Part shown: positions 19,423-30,338 of the stretch, piece after piece
Layout: each line of letters starts with the position of its first letter
Position numbering within the stretch: the stretch's first letter is position 1
NCBI GenBank assembly: GCA_029689965.1
Contig: CP121450.1
Location: 2,480,001-2,544,000, forward strand
Length of the DNA: 64,000 nt
Direction of reading: 5' to 3'
Source: Curtobacterium flaccumfaciens
GTDB lineage: Bacteria; Actinomycetota; Actinomycetes; Actinomycetales; Microbacteriaceae
The notes under the pieces: generated by a model
Database searches by the model: none
What the model saw: the letters and a program-made list of their open reading frames with translations, nothing else
Told to the model about the DNA's origin: nothing
Translations under genes and position numbers: made by a program

Positions 19423-22033
19423 TTGCCAGCAACGTTCGGTCCGACCGGCGGCGACGACTCGTTCGACGAGTTCATCGCACGCCTGCTCGGTGCAATCGAC
19501 ACCGGTGCCCAGAACCTCGCCGCCCAGCGATCCGTACCGCTGGGACGCCCGGTTGACATCACGCGACTGCTCAGCCGTCGCACCCACGAGCTGCTCCAGC
19601 GCACCGCCGAGTACGCCGTGGAGCAAGGGCAGCACGAGATCGACGCCCTGCACATCCTGCACGTGCTCGTCCGCACCGACCCCTTCACCGCCGTCGTCCG
19701 GCAGGCCGGAGTCGACCCCGGCAGCTCGCGGACGAGATCGAACAGCGCCTGCCGGTGGCCCGAGCGCCTCGGGCGGAGCAGACCGATCGACCGGCGCTGA
19801 CCGGGAGCGCCCAGCGGATCCTGCTCGAGGCCACCCAGGCCGCCCGCGGGTTCGGCAGCACCTACACCGACCCCGAGCACGTCTTCTTCGCGCTCGTCAT
19901 GGACCAGGACACCGTCACCGGCCAGCTCCTCGCGAGCGCCGGCATCACCCCGCAGGTGATGCAGGAGTACGCCGCGCAGGCTTCGGCCGCCGCACGAGAG
20001 GGACGCCCGATGCCCGGAACCGAGTCGACGACCCGCACGGACGAGTCGGCGACCGACACCCCGACGCTCGACCAGTTCGGCACCGATCTCACCGAGCGTG
20101 CCCGCGAGGGCCGCATCGACCCGGTGATCGGCCGTGCCGACGAGATCGAGCAGACCGTCGAGATCCTGCTCCGCCGCACCAAGAACAACCCCGTCCTCAT
20201 CGGCGAGCCCGGCGTCGGCAAGACCGCGATCGTCGAGGGCCTCGCCCAGCGCATCGCCGACGGCGACGTGCCCGTGCTGCTCCAGGGCAAGCGCGTGGTC
20301 GCGCTCGACCTCGCCGGCATGCTCTCCGGCACCCGCTACCGCGGCGACTTCGAGGAGCGGCTCACCAAGGCGATGGACGAGATCGCGGCGCACGCGGACG
20401 AGCTCATCGTCTTCGTCGACGAGCTCCACACGGTCGTCGGCGCCGGCGGTGGCGGTGAGGGCGGCTCGATGGACGCAGGCAACATCCTCAAGCCCCGCCT
20501 CGCCCGCGGCGACCTGCACATGGTCGGCGCGACGACCCTGAACGAGTACCGCCGGATCGAGAAGGACGCCGCGCTCGAGCGCCGCTTCCAGCCGGTCACG
20601 GTGGGGAGCCCAACGTCGAGGACGCCGTCGCGATCCTGACGGGGCTCGCCCCGCGGTACGAGGAGCACCACGGCGTCACCTACACACCGGACGCCCTGCG
20701 CGCGTCGGTCGAGCTGTCCCACCGCTACCTCACCGACCGTCACCTGCCGGACAAGGCCATCGACCTCATCGACCAGGCCGGTGCCCGTCGCCGCCTCGCC
20801 CTGTCGGGCGACGTGGACGTCGCGGCGCTCCGCGAGCAGGTCGCGTCGCTCACGAGCGAGAAGGACCGCGCCGTGGCCGAGGAACTGTACGAGGAGGCGT
20901 CGCGCCTGCGCGACGAGATCGACGGACTGGAGGCGCGGATCACCGCCGCCACGCAGGCGGACGCGAGCCGCGCCTCCAGTCCGGAGCAGGTGAGCACGTC
21001 GATCACCGAGGTCGACATCGCGGAGGTGGTGGCGCGTGCCACCGGCATCCCCACGACCCGCCTGACGCAGGGTGACCGCTCCCGGCTCGCCGCGCTCGAG
21101 GACGACCTGCACGAGCGCGTCGTCGGCCAGGACGACGCCGTGCGCGCCATCGCCACCGCGGTGCGGCGGAGCCGGACCGGCATGAGCGACCCGCATCGGC
21201 CGGTCGGCAGCTTCCTGTTCCTCGGCCCGACGGGCGTCGGCAAGACCGAGCTCGCGAAGGCCCTCGCGGGGTCGCTGTTCGGCGACGAGTCGGCGATGCT
21301 CCGCTTCGACATGAGCGAGTACGGGGAACGCCACACCGTGTCGCGGCTGGTCGGTGCCCCTCCGGGGTACGTCGGCTACGACGAGGCCGGGCAGCTGACC
21401 GAGCGCGTCCGCCGGAACCCGTACTCGGTGATCCTGCTCGACGAGGTCGAGAAGGCGCACCCGGACGTGTTCAACCTGCTGCTGCAGGTGCTCGACGACG
21501 GACGCTTGACCGACGGGCAAGGCCGCACGGTGGACTTCCGGAACACCGTCGTCATCATGACGTCGAACATCGGCTCGGAGTTCCTCGCGTCGCGCTCCGG
21601 TGCGCTCGGGTTCTCCGCCTCGGCGGACGGCGGGTACTCCGACGAGGACCTGCGCGCCCGGGTGATGGGCAGGCTGCGCGAGTCGATGCGACCCGAGTTC
21701 ATCAACCGGATCGACGAGATCGTGCTGTTCCGCAAGCTCGAGCGCTCGCAGCTCCGCTCGATCGTGTCGCTGCTGCTGCGGGACACGGCGCTGCGGCTCC
21801 TCGCCCAGGGGATGACCCTGGCGGTGAGCGATGCCGCGGTGGACTGGCTCGCCGAGCACGGGTACGAGCCCGAGTACGGCGCCCGCCCGCTCCGCCGCCT
21901 GATCCAGCGCGAGGTCGACGACCGCATCGCGACCCTCGTCGTGGACGAGGCCCTGGCGGAGGGCGACACCGTCCGGATCGACGTGGTCGACGAGAGGCTC
22001 GCGGCCACCGTCACGCAGCCTGCCGCGGTGTAG
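19423..22033 (+). CDS. ClpC-type ATP-dependent protease ATPase subunit (two frame breaks)
   Basis: TTG start at 19423, 4-12 bases after the strong ribosome site caggaggtcc. Clp_N-like helices ([38 protein letters not shown]) precede two AAA modules. D1 has GEPGVGKT near residue 260 and VFVDELH; D2 has GPTGVGKT near 601 and [14 protein letters not shown]. Between them is a short UVR-like coiled segment ([22 protein letters not shown]) as in ClpC. SGALGF supplies an LGF loop for ClpP docking. One base is lost near 19735 and one near 20605; corrected length 870. It likely unfolds substrates for ClpP. The N-terminal 50 residues differ from the main ClpC1, so it is probably a paralogue. Confidence 0.85.
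20924..20982. repeat. Palindromic repeat copy inside the Clp ATPase gene
   Basis: GGACTGGAGGCGCGG (20924-20938) and its exact complement (20968-20982) enclose 29 bases, in frame, in the region between the two ATPase modules. It encodes GLEARI...DASRASSP. The arms match the GGAGGCGCGG family found between genes, and the right arm with its flank matches the copy in dhaM. Confidence 0.7.
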
Positions 22034-22043
22034 TCGCGTTCAT

Positions 22044-22087
22044 CGCGAGATCGCCCCGGTGCCGTTCGGCACCGGGGCGATCTCGCG
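22044..22087 (+). terminator. Strong hairpin terminator after the Clp ATPase gene
   Basis: Perfect 21-bp stem (left arm starts cgcgagatcgccccggtgcc) with a TT loop, 11 bases after the stop. No T tail. Confidence 0.85.
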
Positions 22088-22197
22088 TCTGCGCGGGTGC
22101 CCTCGGTCGGCGGCTCCGATCGTCGTCTCCGCTCGGACTCTCCGATCGGCGGTGAATCCGTTCGGGAATGCAATTCCGGACGAATCCCGGAAAAGGG

Positions 22198-22227
22198 TTG
22201 CGCCCGGAATGCGGACGTGGATAGTGT
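22198..22227 (+). promoter_or_regulatory. Candidate sigma-70 promoter for the small ORF
   Basis: TTGCGC (22198-22203) and TAGTGT (22222-22227) are separated by 18 bases, 51 bases before the ATG at 22278, in a stretch visibly lower in GC than its surroundings. The match to the housekeeping consensus is moderate. Confidence 0.4.
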
Positions 22228-22277
22228 TCGAGGGCAGCAAACACCGCGTCAGCACGAGACCGAGAGGGGGCCTGACC

Positions 22278-22400
22278 ATGATGATCACCGCAACGACTCC
22301 GTTCCGTGGAATCCGTGCGCTCGGCGGCACCCCGATCCGGTCCGCTGACCCGGGGCGTCCCACACCTGTCGACATCTCCGTCCAGATCCGCCCGCGCTGA
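22278..22400 (+). CDS. Very small ORF (40 aa), hypothetical
   Basis: ATG at 22278 after gagaggggg, giving MMITATTPFRGIRALGGTPI and a proline/arginine-rich tail. There is no membrane helix or known motif. Support comes from the ribosome site, a plausible promoter, and its position after the Clp terminator in a lower-GC pocket that also contains another small ORF. It could be a small regulatory peptide or a chance frame. No function is proposed. Confidence 0.4.
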   Translation: MMITATTPFRGIRALGGTPIRSADPGRPTPVDISVQIRPR

Positions 22401-22683
22401 GTCCGTCTCGCCGGGAGTGGTCTGACGCCTCCGTCGGTCCCGCGTCCCGCATGCGCGATCGTCCCCGTTCGCGGTGACGGTCTTCGCGCATGCGAATGCA
22501 GCCGCGAATGTCGGTGGTCGGTGCGACGCTCCTCGTACGGCAGCAATTCCTGACCGCCTCCGTGTGCATTGTCGCACGGGGTGCGGAATGCATTCTCGCG
22601 CATTCATCTCCTGCCCGCGTGCCGGGCAGTTCCGCCATGCCTGCTCGCCGGGCAGCTCCGCCATGCCCTGAAAGGGGAACACC

Positions 22684-22917
22684 GTGTCAACGAAGACCTC
22701 GATCCGCCCTCCCGATACCCGCGCGGTGCGCCGCCGGGTCTCGCTCTCCGACCGCATCGCGCTCCGCATCGGGATGACCCTGATCATCTGGAGCCGACGC
22801 ACGCACCACGTGCGCCCGTCGGTCGACTACGAAACGCGTCTCCGGCTCGACCGGGAACGCGAGGCCCGAGAGGCCAAGTGGCTGATCCAGAGCGCCGCGA
22901 TGCGCCTCTGGCACTGA
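22684..22917 (+). CDS. Small basic protein (77 aa), conserved-looking
   Basis: GTG at 22684 after gaaagggg. The centre is VSLSDRIALRIGMTLIIWSR, an amphipathic or weakly membrane-seeking helix, followed by a charged helix (ETRLRLDREREAREAKWLIQ). Small actinobacterial proteins of the style 'LSLxDRxALRxGLxLIxWSRR' are familiar, which is why I take it as real, but I know of no function. It follows the 40-aa ORF by 283 bases with the same orientation, and the two may be functionally linked. Confidence 0.6.
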   Translation: MSTKTSIRPPDTRAVRRRVSLSDRIALRIGMTLIIWSRRTHHVRPSVDYETRLRLDREREAREAKWLIQSAAMRLWH

Positions 22918-23013
22918 CCACGCGGCACCGATCACGTCAGCCGATCGCGCCATCCCGCGGCACGGTGTCCCACGCGGGCGAGACACCGTGCCGCACGCGA
23001 GACGGCGTCCGCG

Positions 23014-23049
23014 CCGCGAGACGCCGCCGGTTCCGGCGGTGTCTCGCGG
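23014..23049. repeat. GAGACGCCGCCGG inverted repeat
   Basis: A 17-bp inverted repeat (ccgcgagacgccgccgg / ccggcggtgtctcgcgg, one wobble pair) with a TT loop, in the 282-base spacer before apt. A closely matching 26-bp block occurs at 51606-51631 between trpD and glpK. Nearby bases (22960-23115) carry more GAGAC/GTCTC fragments. Confidence 0.65.
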
Positions 23050-23199
23050 CGTACTCGGCGCTTCGCGAACAGCAGGGCGTCTCGACGCAGCGCGACTCGT
23101 GCGGACGGGGCGGTGTCTCGCGCACCGCGCCCGACCCGACGTCCGGCCGGGCCGCACCGGACGGACCGGCGCACGCCGCGCCTCCCGTACCGTTGTCGG

Positions 23200-23768
23200 G
23201 TGAACGAAACCGCAGCTGCCCTCGTCGAACGCCTGACCGCCATCGTGCCGGACTTCCCGTCGCCGGGCATCCTGTTCCGCGACGTCACGCCGGTGTTCTC
23301 CGACGCGGTGGCGTTCGGCCGGGTGTGCGAGGCCCTCGCAGCGCCCTTCGCCGTCGGTGACGGATTCGCCGCGGTCGCCGGCATCGAGGCCCGCGGGTTC
23401 GCCCTCGCCGGCGGCATCGCCGCCCAGCACCAGGTCGGCGTGCTCACCGTGCGGAAGGCCGGCAAGCTTCCGGGCGAGGTCCTCAGCGAGCAGTACGCGC
23501 TCGAGTACGGCGAGGCCGAGCTCGAAGCTGCGCCGGGCCAGCTGCCGGCCGGGACCCGGGTGCTCGTGGTGGACGACGTCCTCGCCACGGGCGGTACCGC
23601 GGCCGCCACCGTCACGCTGCTCGAACGCGCCGGGTACGAGGCGATCGGCTTCGCCGCGCTCCTCGAGCTCGACGGGCTCGCGGGCCGCGAACGGCTCGAA
23701 CCGCGGCTGCCCGTGCAGACGCTCGGCGCCGTCCCGCCTGAGCGCTGGCGGCCGTCGCCGCGCACTAG
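23200..23768 (+). CDS. apt: Adenine phosphoribosyltransferase (frame break near the end)
   Basis: GTG at 23200. PRTase features are in order: [45 protein letters not shown], and the PRPP loop [17 protein letters not shown]. The enzyme makes AMP from adenine and PRPP in the cytoplasm. As written the frame runs on into thrS. Adding one base near 23735 instead yields an ending of AAVAAH and TAG at 23766-23768, giving 189 residues, close to the normal family length. The apparent apt-thrS fusion is therefore very probably a base error. First gene of the conserved cluster. Confidence 0.88.
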
Positions 23769-23805
23769 TCTTGACGCACCAATTCGATCGAGGAGTCCCA
23801 TCATC

Positions 23806-25857
23806 GTGACCGAGTCAGTCGCCGCAGCGCCGGAAGGCGCATCGCCGGAGAACGCCGAGCCCGCAGCCGTGCCGCAGGCACCCGAGCCCCGCACCGCGAC
23901 GACGAGCACGACGGGCACCGAGCTCTTCGACGGCGTTCGTGGCGTGATCGCGATCCGGGTGGACGGCGTGCTCAAGGACCTCGCAGCGGCCGTCGACGCC
24001 GGTGACGTCGTCGAGCCGGTGACGCTCGACGAGCAGGACGGTCTCGACATCCTCCGCCACTCGGCGGCGCACGTGCTCGCGCAGGCCGTGCAGCAGATCA
24101 ACCCCGACGCCAAGCTCGGCATCGGGCCGCCCGTCACCGACGGCTACTACTACGACTTCGACGTCGCCGAGCCCTTCACGCCGGAGGACCTGAAGGCGAT
24201 CGAGAAGAACATGGACCGGATCATCCGGCAGGCCCAGCGCTTCCGCCGCGTCGTCGTCACCGACGACGCGGCCCGCGAGCGCATGGCGGGGGAGCCCTAC
24301 AAGCAGGAGCTCATCGGTCTCAAGGGCGCTGCGGACGCTGGCGACTCCGGCGAGAGCGTCGAGGTCGGCGCTGGCGAGCTGACGGTGTACGAGAACGTCG
24401 ACCCGAAGACCGGCGAGGTCGTCTGGCAGGACCTCTGCCGTGGGCCGCACCTGCCGCACACCCGCATCATCGGCAACGCGTCGAAGCTCATGCGGGTCGC
24501 GGCGGCGTACTGGCGCGGATCCGAGAAGAACCCGCAGCTACAGCGGATCTACGGCACCGCGTGGCCGGACAAGGAGCAGCTGAAGGCGTACCTCCTCCGG
24601 CTGGAAGAAGCGGCGAAGCGCGACCACCGGAAGCTCGGTGCCGAAGCTGGACCTGTTCTCCTTCCCCGACGAGATCGGTTCCGGCCTGGCGATCTTCCAC
24701 CCGAAGGGCGGCATCATCCGCCGCGAGATGGAGGACTACTCGCGCCGCCGGCACGAGCAGGAGGGCTACTCGTTCGTCTACACGCCCCACATCACCAAGG
24801 GCGACCTGTTCGAGCAGTCGGGCCACCTCGGGTGGTACAAGGACGGCATGTTCCCGCCATGCACATGGACGAGGCACGCGACGAGGACGGCAACGTCACC
24901 CGGCAGGGGGCGGACTACTACCTCAAGCCGATGAACTGCCCGATGCACATCCTGGCGTACCGCTCGCAGGCGCGGTCCTACCGCGACCTGCCGCTGCGGA
25001 TGTTCGAGTTCGGGACGGTCTACCGGAACGAGAAGTCCGGCGTCATCCACGGCCTCACCCGTGTCCGCGGCATGACCCAGGACGACGCGCACATCTTCAC
25101 CACGCAGGAGAAGATGAAGGAGGAGCTCACCACGACGCTCGAGTTCGTGCTCTCGCTCCTGCGCGACTACGGCCTGGACGACTTCTACCTCGAGCTCTCC
25201 ACGAAGGACCCGGAGAAGTACGTCGGCGACGACGAGGTCTGGGAGGTCGCCACGAACACCCTGCGCGAGGTCGCCGAGGAGTCCGGGCTCGAGCTCGTGC
25301 CCGACCCGGCAGGCGCCGCGTTCTACGGCCCGAAGATCTCGGTGCAGGCCCGTGACGCGATCGGCCGCACCTGGCAGATGTCCACCGTGCAGCTGGACTT
25401 CAACCTGCCCGAGCGCTTCGGTCTGGAGTACGCGGCAGCGGACGGCACCCGCCAGCGCCCCGTGATGATCCACCGCGCCCTGTTCGGCTCGATCGAGCGG
25501 TTCTTCGGCGTCCTCACGGAGCACTACGCCGGCGCCTTCCCGGCCTGGCTCGCCCCGGTGCAGGTCGTGGCGATCCCCGTGGCCGCCGAGTACGGCGACT
25601 ACCTCGACGAGGTCGTCGCGAAGCTGCGGTCGCACGGTGTGCGCGCCGAGGTCGACCACTCGGACGACCGCATGCAGAAGAAGATCCGCACGCACACGAA
25701 GCAGAAGGTGCCGTTCCAGCTCATCGCGGGCGGCGACGACCGCGACGCCGGCGCCGTCTCGTTCCGGTTCCGTGACGGTCGTCAGGACAACGGTGTGCCG
25801 GTGGACGAGGCGGTCGAGCGGATCCTGACCGCCATCCGCGAGCGCGCGCAGGTCTGA
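23806..25857 (+). CDS. thrS: Threonyl-tRNA synthetase (two compensating frame breaks)
   Basis: GTG at 23806 with gaggag upstream. An N-terminal TGS domain (about 35-100) is followed by the editing/SAD domain ([33 protein letters not shown]), class II catalytic motifs ([20 protein letters not shown] with [22 protein letters not shown]) and the anticodon-binding domain ([12 protein letters not shown]). A base is gained at 24643-24648 (gaagct, expected gagct, restoring [14 protein letters not shown]) and one is lost near 24855 (MFPPMHMDEA). The corrected protein has 683 residues. Essential, so the breaks must be sequence errors. The HIT gene overlaps the stop. Confidence 0.95.
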   Translation: MTESVAAAPEGASPENAEPAAVPQAPEPRTATTSTTGTELFDGVRGVIAIRVDGVLKDLAAAVDAGDVVEPVTLDEQDGLDILRHSAAHVLAQAVQQINPDAKLGIGPPVTDGYYYDFDVAEPFTPEDLKAIEKNMDRIIRQAQRFRRVVVTDDAARERMAGEPYKQELIGLKGAADAGDSGESVEVGAGELTVYENVDPKTGEVVWQDLCRGPHLPHTRIIGNASKLMRVAAAYWRGSEKNPQLQRIYGTAWPDKEQLKAYLLRLEEAAKRDHRKLGAEAGPVLLPRRDRFRPGDLPPEGRHHPPRDGGLLAPPARAGGLLVRLHAPHHQGRPVRAVGPPRVVQGRHVPAMHMDEARDEDGNVTRQGADYYLKPMNCPMHILAYRSQARSYRDLPLRMFEFGTVYRNEKSGVIHGLTRVRGMTQDDAHIFTTQEKMKEELTTTLEFVLSLLRDYGLDDFYLELSTKDPEKYVGDDEVWEVATNTLREVAEESGLELVPDPAGAAFYGPKISVQARDAIGRTWQMSTVQLDFNLPERFGLEYAAADGTRQRPVMIHRALFGSIERFFGVLTEHYAGAFPAWLAPVQVVAIPVAAEYGDYLDEVVAKLRSHGVRAEVDHSDDRMQKKIRTHTKQKVPFQLIAGGDDRDAGAVSFRFRDGRQDNGVPVDEAVERILTAIRERAQV

Positions 25858-26563
25858 TGGACCAGGTGCGGCCGGGAGGCCCGGAGCAGGTCCCCGGGAC
25901 CGGTCACGTCGTCGACGTGGCCGGCTCCGGGCCCCCGGTGCGTCCGACACATCGACTCCGGCCGGCGCGCCGGGCGCGATCGGTACCGCGGGCACCGGCG
26001 GTGCCGACGACCCGCTGGTGATCCGCGACGCCGCGACCGGTGCAGCCGTGCCGGACGCCTTCCAGCGTCTGTGGAACCCGCACCGGATGGCGTACATCGA
26101 CGCCGGGCGCGAGGGTCGGGGCCGCGGACACGAGGACGACTGCCCGTTCTGCGAGGCACCGCGGAAGTCCGACGAGGACGCCCTCATCGTCGCCAGGGGC
26201 GAGCACGCGTACGTCCTGCTCAACCTGTTCCCGTACAACAACGGCCACCTGCTGGTCTGCCCGTACCGGCACGTCCCGCTCTACGACGAGGCCACGCCGG
26301 ACGAGCTCCGCGAGATCGGCGAGCTCACCCAGACCGCCATGCGGGTCCTCCGCGCGGTCTCGCACTGCGACGGGTTCAACATCGGTATGAACCAGGGCGA
26401 GGTCGCCGGTGCCGGCGTGGCCGGACACCTGCACCAGCACATCGTCCCGCGGTGGCAGTCGGACGCGAACTTCTTCCCGATCATCGCGCGCACGAAGTCG
26501 ATGTCCCAGCTGCTCGGTGAGAGCCGCAGGCTCATCGCCGAGGGGTGGCCGTCGGACCACTAG
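25857..26563 (+). CDS. HIT-family protein, Ap4A-phosphorylase-like (one frame break)
   Basis: ATG at 25857 overlaps the thrS TGA. The first 60 residues are a Gly/Pro/Val-rich extension; one base is missing near 25935 in a C run. The HIT domain follows: zinc-type DCPFC, HAYVLLNLFPYNNGHLLVCPYRHV, FNIGMNQGEVAGAGV and the histidine triad HLHQHIVPRW. In mycobacteria the same neighbour of thrS (Rv2613c) is an Ap4A phosphorylase. Ap4A is a by-product of aminoacyl-tRNA synthetases, which makes coupling to thrS sensible. Corrected length is 235 residues. Substrate by analogy only. Confidence 0.85.
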
Positions 26564-26575
26564 ACTGTCGGCATC

Positions 26576-27496
26576 ATGAGCGACAGCAGCAGCACCCCGA
26601 GCACCCCCGGCACCTCGATCACCGGCTCCGACCGCGTCAAGCGCGGCCTGGCGGAGATGCTCAAGGGCGGCGTCATCATGGACGTCGTCGACGCCGAGCA
26701 GGCCCGCATCGCCGAAGAGGCCGGCGCCACGGCCGTCATGGCCCTCGAGCGCGTGCCGGCCGACATCCGTGCCCAGGGCGGCGTCGCGCGCATGTCCGAC
26801 CCGTCGATGATCGAGGAGATCATCGCCGCCGTGTCCATCCCCGTCATGGCGAAGGCGCGCATCGGTCACTTCGTCGAGGCCCAGGTCCTGCAGGAGCTCG
26901 GCGTCGACTACATCGACGAGTCCGAGGTGCTGTCGCCCGCCGACTACGTCAACCACATCGACAAGTGGAACTTCACCACCCCCTTCGTCTGCGGCGCGAC
27001 CAACCTGGGCGAGGCGCTCCGTCGGATCACCGAGGGGGCAGCCATGATCCGCTCCAAGGGCGAGGCCGGCACCGGCGACGTGTCCGAGGCGACGAAGCAC
27101 ATCCGGACGATCAACAAGGAGATCGCTGCCCTCCGCCACCTCAAGGAGGACGAGCTCTACGTCGCCGCGAAGGAGCTCCAGGCGCCGTTCGACATCGTGA
27201 AGGAGGTCGCGCAGACCGGCAAGCTCCCGGTCGTCCTCTTCACCGCCGGTGGTGTCGCGACCCCGGCTGACGCCGCCATGATGATGCAGCTCGGCGCGGA
27301 CGGCGTGTTCGTCGGCTCCGGCATCTTCAAGTCGGGCGACCCCGCGAAGCGCGCCGCCGCGATCGTGAAGGCCACCACCTTCCACGACGACCCCAAGGTG
27401 ATCGCCGAGGTGTCCCGCGGTCTCGGCGAGGCGATGGTCGGCATCAACGTCGCCGACGTCCCCGCCCCGCACCGCCTGGCCGAGCGCGGGTGGTGA
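26576..27496 (+). CDS. pdxS: Pyridoxal 5'-phosphate synthase subunit PdxS
   Basis: 306 residues from ATG at 26576, intact. Family motifs: [57 protein letters not shown] with the lysine that holds the ribose 5-phosphate intermediate, [15 protein letters not shown], and the C-terminal [10 protein letters not shown] phosphate site. PdxS condenses ribose 5-phosphate, glyceraldehyde 3-phosphate and ammonia from PdxT to make PLP in the cytoplasm. Its stop overlaps the pdxT start. Confidence 0.97.
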   Translation: MSDSSSTPSTPGTSITGSDRVKRGLAEMLKGGVIMDVVDAEQARIAEEAGATAVMALERVPADIRAQGGVARMSDPSMIEEIIAAVSIPVMAKARIGHFVEAQVLQELGVDYIDESEVLSPADYVNHIDKWNFTTPFVCGATNLGEALRRITEGAAMIRSKGEAGTGDVSEATKHIRTINKEIAALRHLKEDELYVAAKELQAPFDIVKEVAQTGKLPVVLFTAGGVATPADAAMMMQLGADGVFVGSGIFKSGDPAKRAAAIVKATTFHDDPKVIAEVSRGLGEAMVGINVADVPAPHRLAERGW

Positions 27497-28085
27497 GTGC
27501 GCGGCCCCGCGTCGGAGTCCTCGCGCTGCAGGGTGACTTCCGCGAGCACATCGCGTCGCTGACGGAGCTCGGTGCCGACGTGGTCCCGCTCCGCCGTCCG
27601 GAGGAGATCGCGACGCTCGACGGCGTCGTCATCCCCGGTGGCGAGTCGAGCGTGATGGACAAGCTGTCCCGCGCCTTCGGCGTCGCCGAGCCGCTGACGG
27701 ACGCGATCCGGAACGGGTTGCCGACCTACGGCACCTGCGCGGGGATGATCATGCTGTCGGCGCGGATCGCCGCGGGCATCCCGGGGCAGCAGACGCTCGG
27801 CGTCCTCGACACCACGGTGCGTCGCAACGCCTTCGGCAGCCAGAACGACTCGTTCGAGACCGACATCCCGATGCCGGCGCTCGGCGACGAGCCCGTGCAC
27901 GCGGTCTTCATCCGTGCGCCGGTCGTAGAGGAGCACGGCGCGAGCGTCGAGGTCCTCGGGCGCTGTTCGACGGTCAGGTCGTCGCCGTGCAGCAGGGCAA
28001 CGTCATCGCGAGCGCGTTCCACCCCGAGGTCGCGGGCGAGGACCGGTTCCACCGCCGCTTCCTCGACCTCGTCCACAGCGCCTGA
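27490..28085 (+). CDS. pdxT: PdxT glutaminase subunit of PLP synthase (one frame break)
   Basis: GTG at 27490 (or the adjacent GTG at 27493) overlaps the pdxS stop. Class I glutaminase landmarks: [26 protein letters not shown], the nucleophile elbow [10 protein letters not shown] with catalytic Cys, and after a lost base near 27965 (ctcgggcgctg) [24 protein letters not shown], whose His and Glu complete the triad. Corrected length is 198 residues. It supplies ammonia to PdxS in a large complex. Confidence 0.93.
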
Positions 28086-28120
28086 GCCCACCGCCGGAGC
28101 GCACCGCCGGAGCGCACCGC

Positions 28121-28184
28121 CGGAACCAGGTTCCGGACACCGCACCGTGCTGTTCCGTGGTGCTGTGTCCGGAACCTGGTTCCG
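28121..28184. terminator. Inverted repeat between pdxT and yebC
   Basis: Perfect 20-bp arms CGGAACCAGGTTCCGGACAC (28121-28140) and its complement (28165-28184) with a 24-base loop. Each arm is itself palindromic (GGAACCAGGTTCC). Three CCGCCGGA(GCGCA) units precede it. Probably a terminator or processing site within the cluster. Confidence 0.6.
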
Positions 28185-28285
28185 CAGTCGGCGTCCCGCT
28201 GTCCACGGGGCCAGCGAGCCGGGCGCGAGCTGCGCCTCCAGGTCGGTAGACTGAGCCAGATTTTCCGCAAGACGCAAGGAGCACC

Positions 28286-29050
28286 GTGTCCGGGCATTCC
28301 AAGTGGGCAACGACCAAGCACAAGAAGGCCGTCATCGACCAGCGCCGTGCCAAGTCGTTCGCGAAGCTGATCAAGAACATCGAGGTCGCCGCGAAGATGG
28401 GCGGTGCCGACCTTTCGGGCAACCCGACCCTCGTCGACGCCGTGCAGAAGGCGAAGAAGACCTCGGTCCCCAACGACAACATCGACCGCGCCATCAAGCG
28501 CGGTGCCGGCCTGACCGGTGAGACGATCGAGTACACGACGATCATGTACGAGGGCTACGGCCCGAACGGCGTCGCGATGCTCATCGAGTGTCTGACGGAC
28601 AACAAGAACCGTGCCGCCGCCGAGGTCCGCACCGCGATGTCGCGCAACGGCGGCACCATGGCCGATCCGGGCAGCGTCGCCTACAACTTCTCGCGCAAGG
28701 GCGTCATCTCCGTCACGAAGACGGACGGTCTCGACGAGGACGCCGTGATGACGGCCGTGCTGGACGCCGGGGTCGAGGACGTCATCGACCAGGGCGGTGG
28801 CTTCGAGGTCATCACCGAGGCCACCGACCTCGTGGCGGCCCGCACGGCACTGCAGGACGCCGGCATCGACTACGACTCGGCCGACGCCGAGTTCGTGCCC
28901 GGAATCAAGGTGCCGGTCGACGCCGAGACGGCGCGCAAGGTCTTCCGCCTGATCGACGCGCTCGAGGACAGCGACGACGTGCAGAACGTCTACTCGAACT
29001 TCGACATCCCCGCCGAGGTCCAGGCCGAGCTCGACGAGGACGAGGACTAG
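28286..29050 (+). CDS. yebC: YebC/PmpR-family regulator / translation factor
   Basis: 254 residues from GTG at 28286, with aaggag upstream. The start [20 protein letters not shown] is the family hallmark, followed by [42 protein letters not shown] and an acidic C-terminus. YebC proteins were described as DNA-binding regulators near ruvC; more recent work assigns some of them to relieving ribosome stalling at proline stretches. Position immediately before ruvC is the classic arrangement. Intact. Confidence 0.95.
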   Translation: MSGHSKWATTKHKKAVIDQRRAKSFAKLIKNIEVAAKMGGADLSGNPTLVDAVQKAKKTSVPNDNIDRAIKRGAGLTGETIEYTTIMYEGYGPNGVAMLIECLTDNKNRAAAEVRTAMSRNGGTMADPGSVAYNFSRKGVISVTKTDGLDEDAVMTAVLDAGVEDVIDQGGGFEVITEATDLVAARTALQDAGIDYDSADAEFVPGIKVPVDAETARKVFRLIDALEDSDDVQNVYSNFDIPAEVQAELDEDED

Positions 29051-29054
29051 TCCG

Positions 29055-29721
29055 ATGCTGCGCGTGCTCGGGGTGGACCCGGGCTCACGCGGTGCGGCGT
29101 CGGCATCGTCGAGGTCGCACCCGACCGGCGCGCGCGGCTCGTCCACGTGACGGTCGTGCGCACGCCGGCGGACATGGCGCTCGAGCAGCGGCTGCTGCGG
29201 ATCGCCGATGGGATCGCCGTCGAGATCGACGAGCACCGCCCGGACGCCGTCGCGGTCGAGCGCGTCTTCGCGCAGGCGAACGTCCGGACCGTGATGGGCA
29301 CGGCGCAGGCTGCCGGGCTGGCGCTGCACGCGGCGGCGGCACGCGGGCTGCCCGTCGGGTTGCACACCCCCTCCGAGGTCAAGGCGGCGGTCACCGGGTA
29401 CGGCAACGCCGACAAGCGCCAGGTGCAGACGATGATCGCCCGGTCCTCGGCCTCGAGGAGGCCCCGAAGCCGGCCGACGCCGCGGACGCGCTCGCGCTGG
29501 CCGTGTGTCATGCCTGGAGGCTCGGATCACCCGACGCGGTCGGCACCCGTCCCACGAACCTCACCCCGGCACAGCGCGCCTGGCGCGACGCCCAGGGCGG
29601 CATCGTGGACTCGCCGCTCGCGCGCGCGGCGGCCGCGGCCGCCCGCCCGCAGCGCGGCAGTCCCGCGGCGCCGCGTGGCTCATCGGGTTCGTCGGTGGCC
29701 GGCCGTAGGCTCGGAGCATGA
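29055..29721 (+). CDS. ruvC: Holliday junction resolvase RuvC (two frame breaks)
   Basis: ATG at 29055, 4 bases after the yebC stop. RNase-H-like active-site residues are visible: [10 protein letters not shown] (first Asp), [16 protein letters not shown] (Glu), and [15 protein letters not shown] (last Asp residues). A base is missing near 29092 (CGVGIVEV resumes) and another near 29445 ([12 protein letters not shown]). Corrected length is 222 residues, somewhat longer than usual because of an Ala/Arg/Ser-rich tail. RuvC cuts the junctions moved by RuvAB. Its TGA overlaps the ruvA ATG. Confidence 0.93.
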
Positions 29722-30338
29722 TCGCGAGTCTCCGGGGCACCTGCATCGACGTCGCCGGTTCGAACGTCGTGATCGAGGTCGGGGGAGTCGGCTACGCGGT
29801 CACCGTCACGCCCGCGCACGCGCTCACCATGCGCCACGGGTCCGAGGTGTTCCTGCGCACGGCCATGATTGTCCGAGAGGACGAGCACCTCCTGTTCGGC
29901 TTCGAGTCCGCCGACGCGCTGCAGGTGTTCGACCTGCTCCGGAGCGTCTCCGGCGTCGGCCCGAAATCGGCCATGGGCGTGCTCGCGCACATGGAGCCCG
30001 CACAGGTCGCGAACGCCGTCGCGCACGACGACGACGGTGCGTTCCGCAAGGTCTCGGGCATCGGGCCGAAGACCGCGAAGCTGATCATCGTCGCGCTCTC
30101 CGGCAAGCTGGCCGCGTTCGAGCAGGCCGCCGCTCCGTCCGTGGCCGCCGGCAGCGCGGCGCACCCTGCTGCCGACGACGTCGTGACGGCGCTCATCGGT
30201 CTCGGCTGGCGCGACGACGCCGCGAGGCAGGCGGTCGACTCCGTGATCGCCGATGACCCGTCGGCCGTCTCGTACGGCACGCAGGCCCTCCTCCGCGCCG
30301 CGCTCGGTGCGCTGCGGCCCGCCGGGGCCGGCCGGTGA
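29718..30338 (+). CDS. ruvA: Holliday junction branch migration protein RuvA
   Basis: 206 residues, intact. The OB-fold domain starts [20 protein letters not shown]. Two helix-hairpin-helix motifs ([29 protein letters not shown]) bind junction DNA. The C-terminal RuvB-binding domain is [22 protein letters not shown] after an Ala-rich linker. It overlaps both ruvC and ruvB by 4 bases, so the three are translationally coupled. Confidence 0.97.
   Translation: MIASLRGTCIDVAGSNVVIEVGGVGYAVTVTPAHALTMRHGSEVFLRTAMIVREDEHLLFGFESADALQVFDLLRSVSGVGPKSAMGVLAHMEPAQVANAVAHDDDGAFRKVSGIGPKTAKLIIVALSGKLAAFEQAAAPSVAAGSAAHPAADDVVTALIGLGWRDDAARQAVDSVIADDPSAVSYGTQALLRAALGALRPAGAGR

Noticed and set aside
23200..25857. 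A fused adenine phosphoribosyltransferase-threonyl-tRNA synthetase protein
   Set aside because: The continuous frame arises from one lost base near the end of apt; a stop at 23766-23768 and a ribosome site plus GTG for thrS at 23806 are in place, and both parts then have normal lengths.
25866..25910. A further GGAGGCGCGG repeat copy in the HIT protein N-terminus
   Set aside because: It shares only gtccccgggaccgg with the DhaM copy and lacks the GGAGGCGCGG arms; too little to assign.
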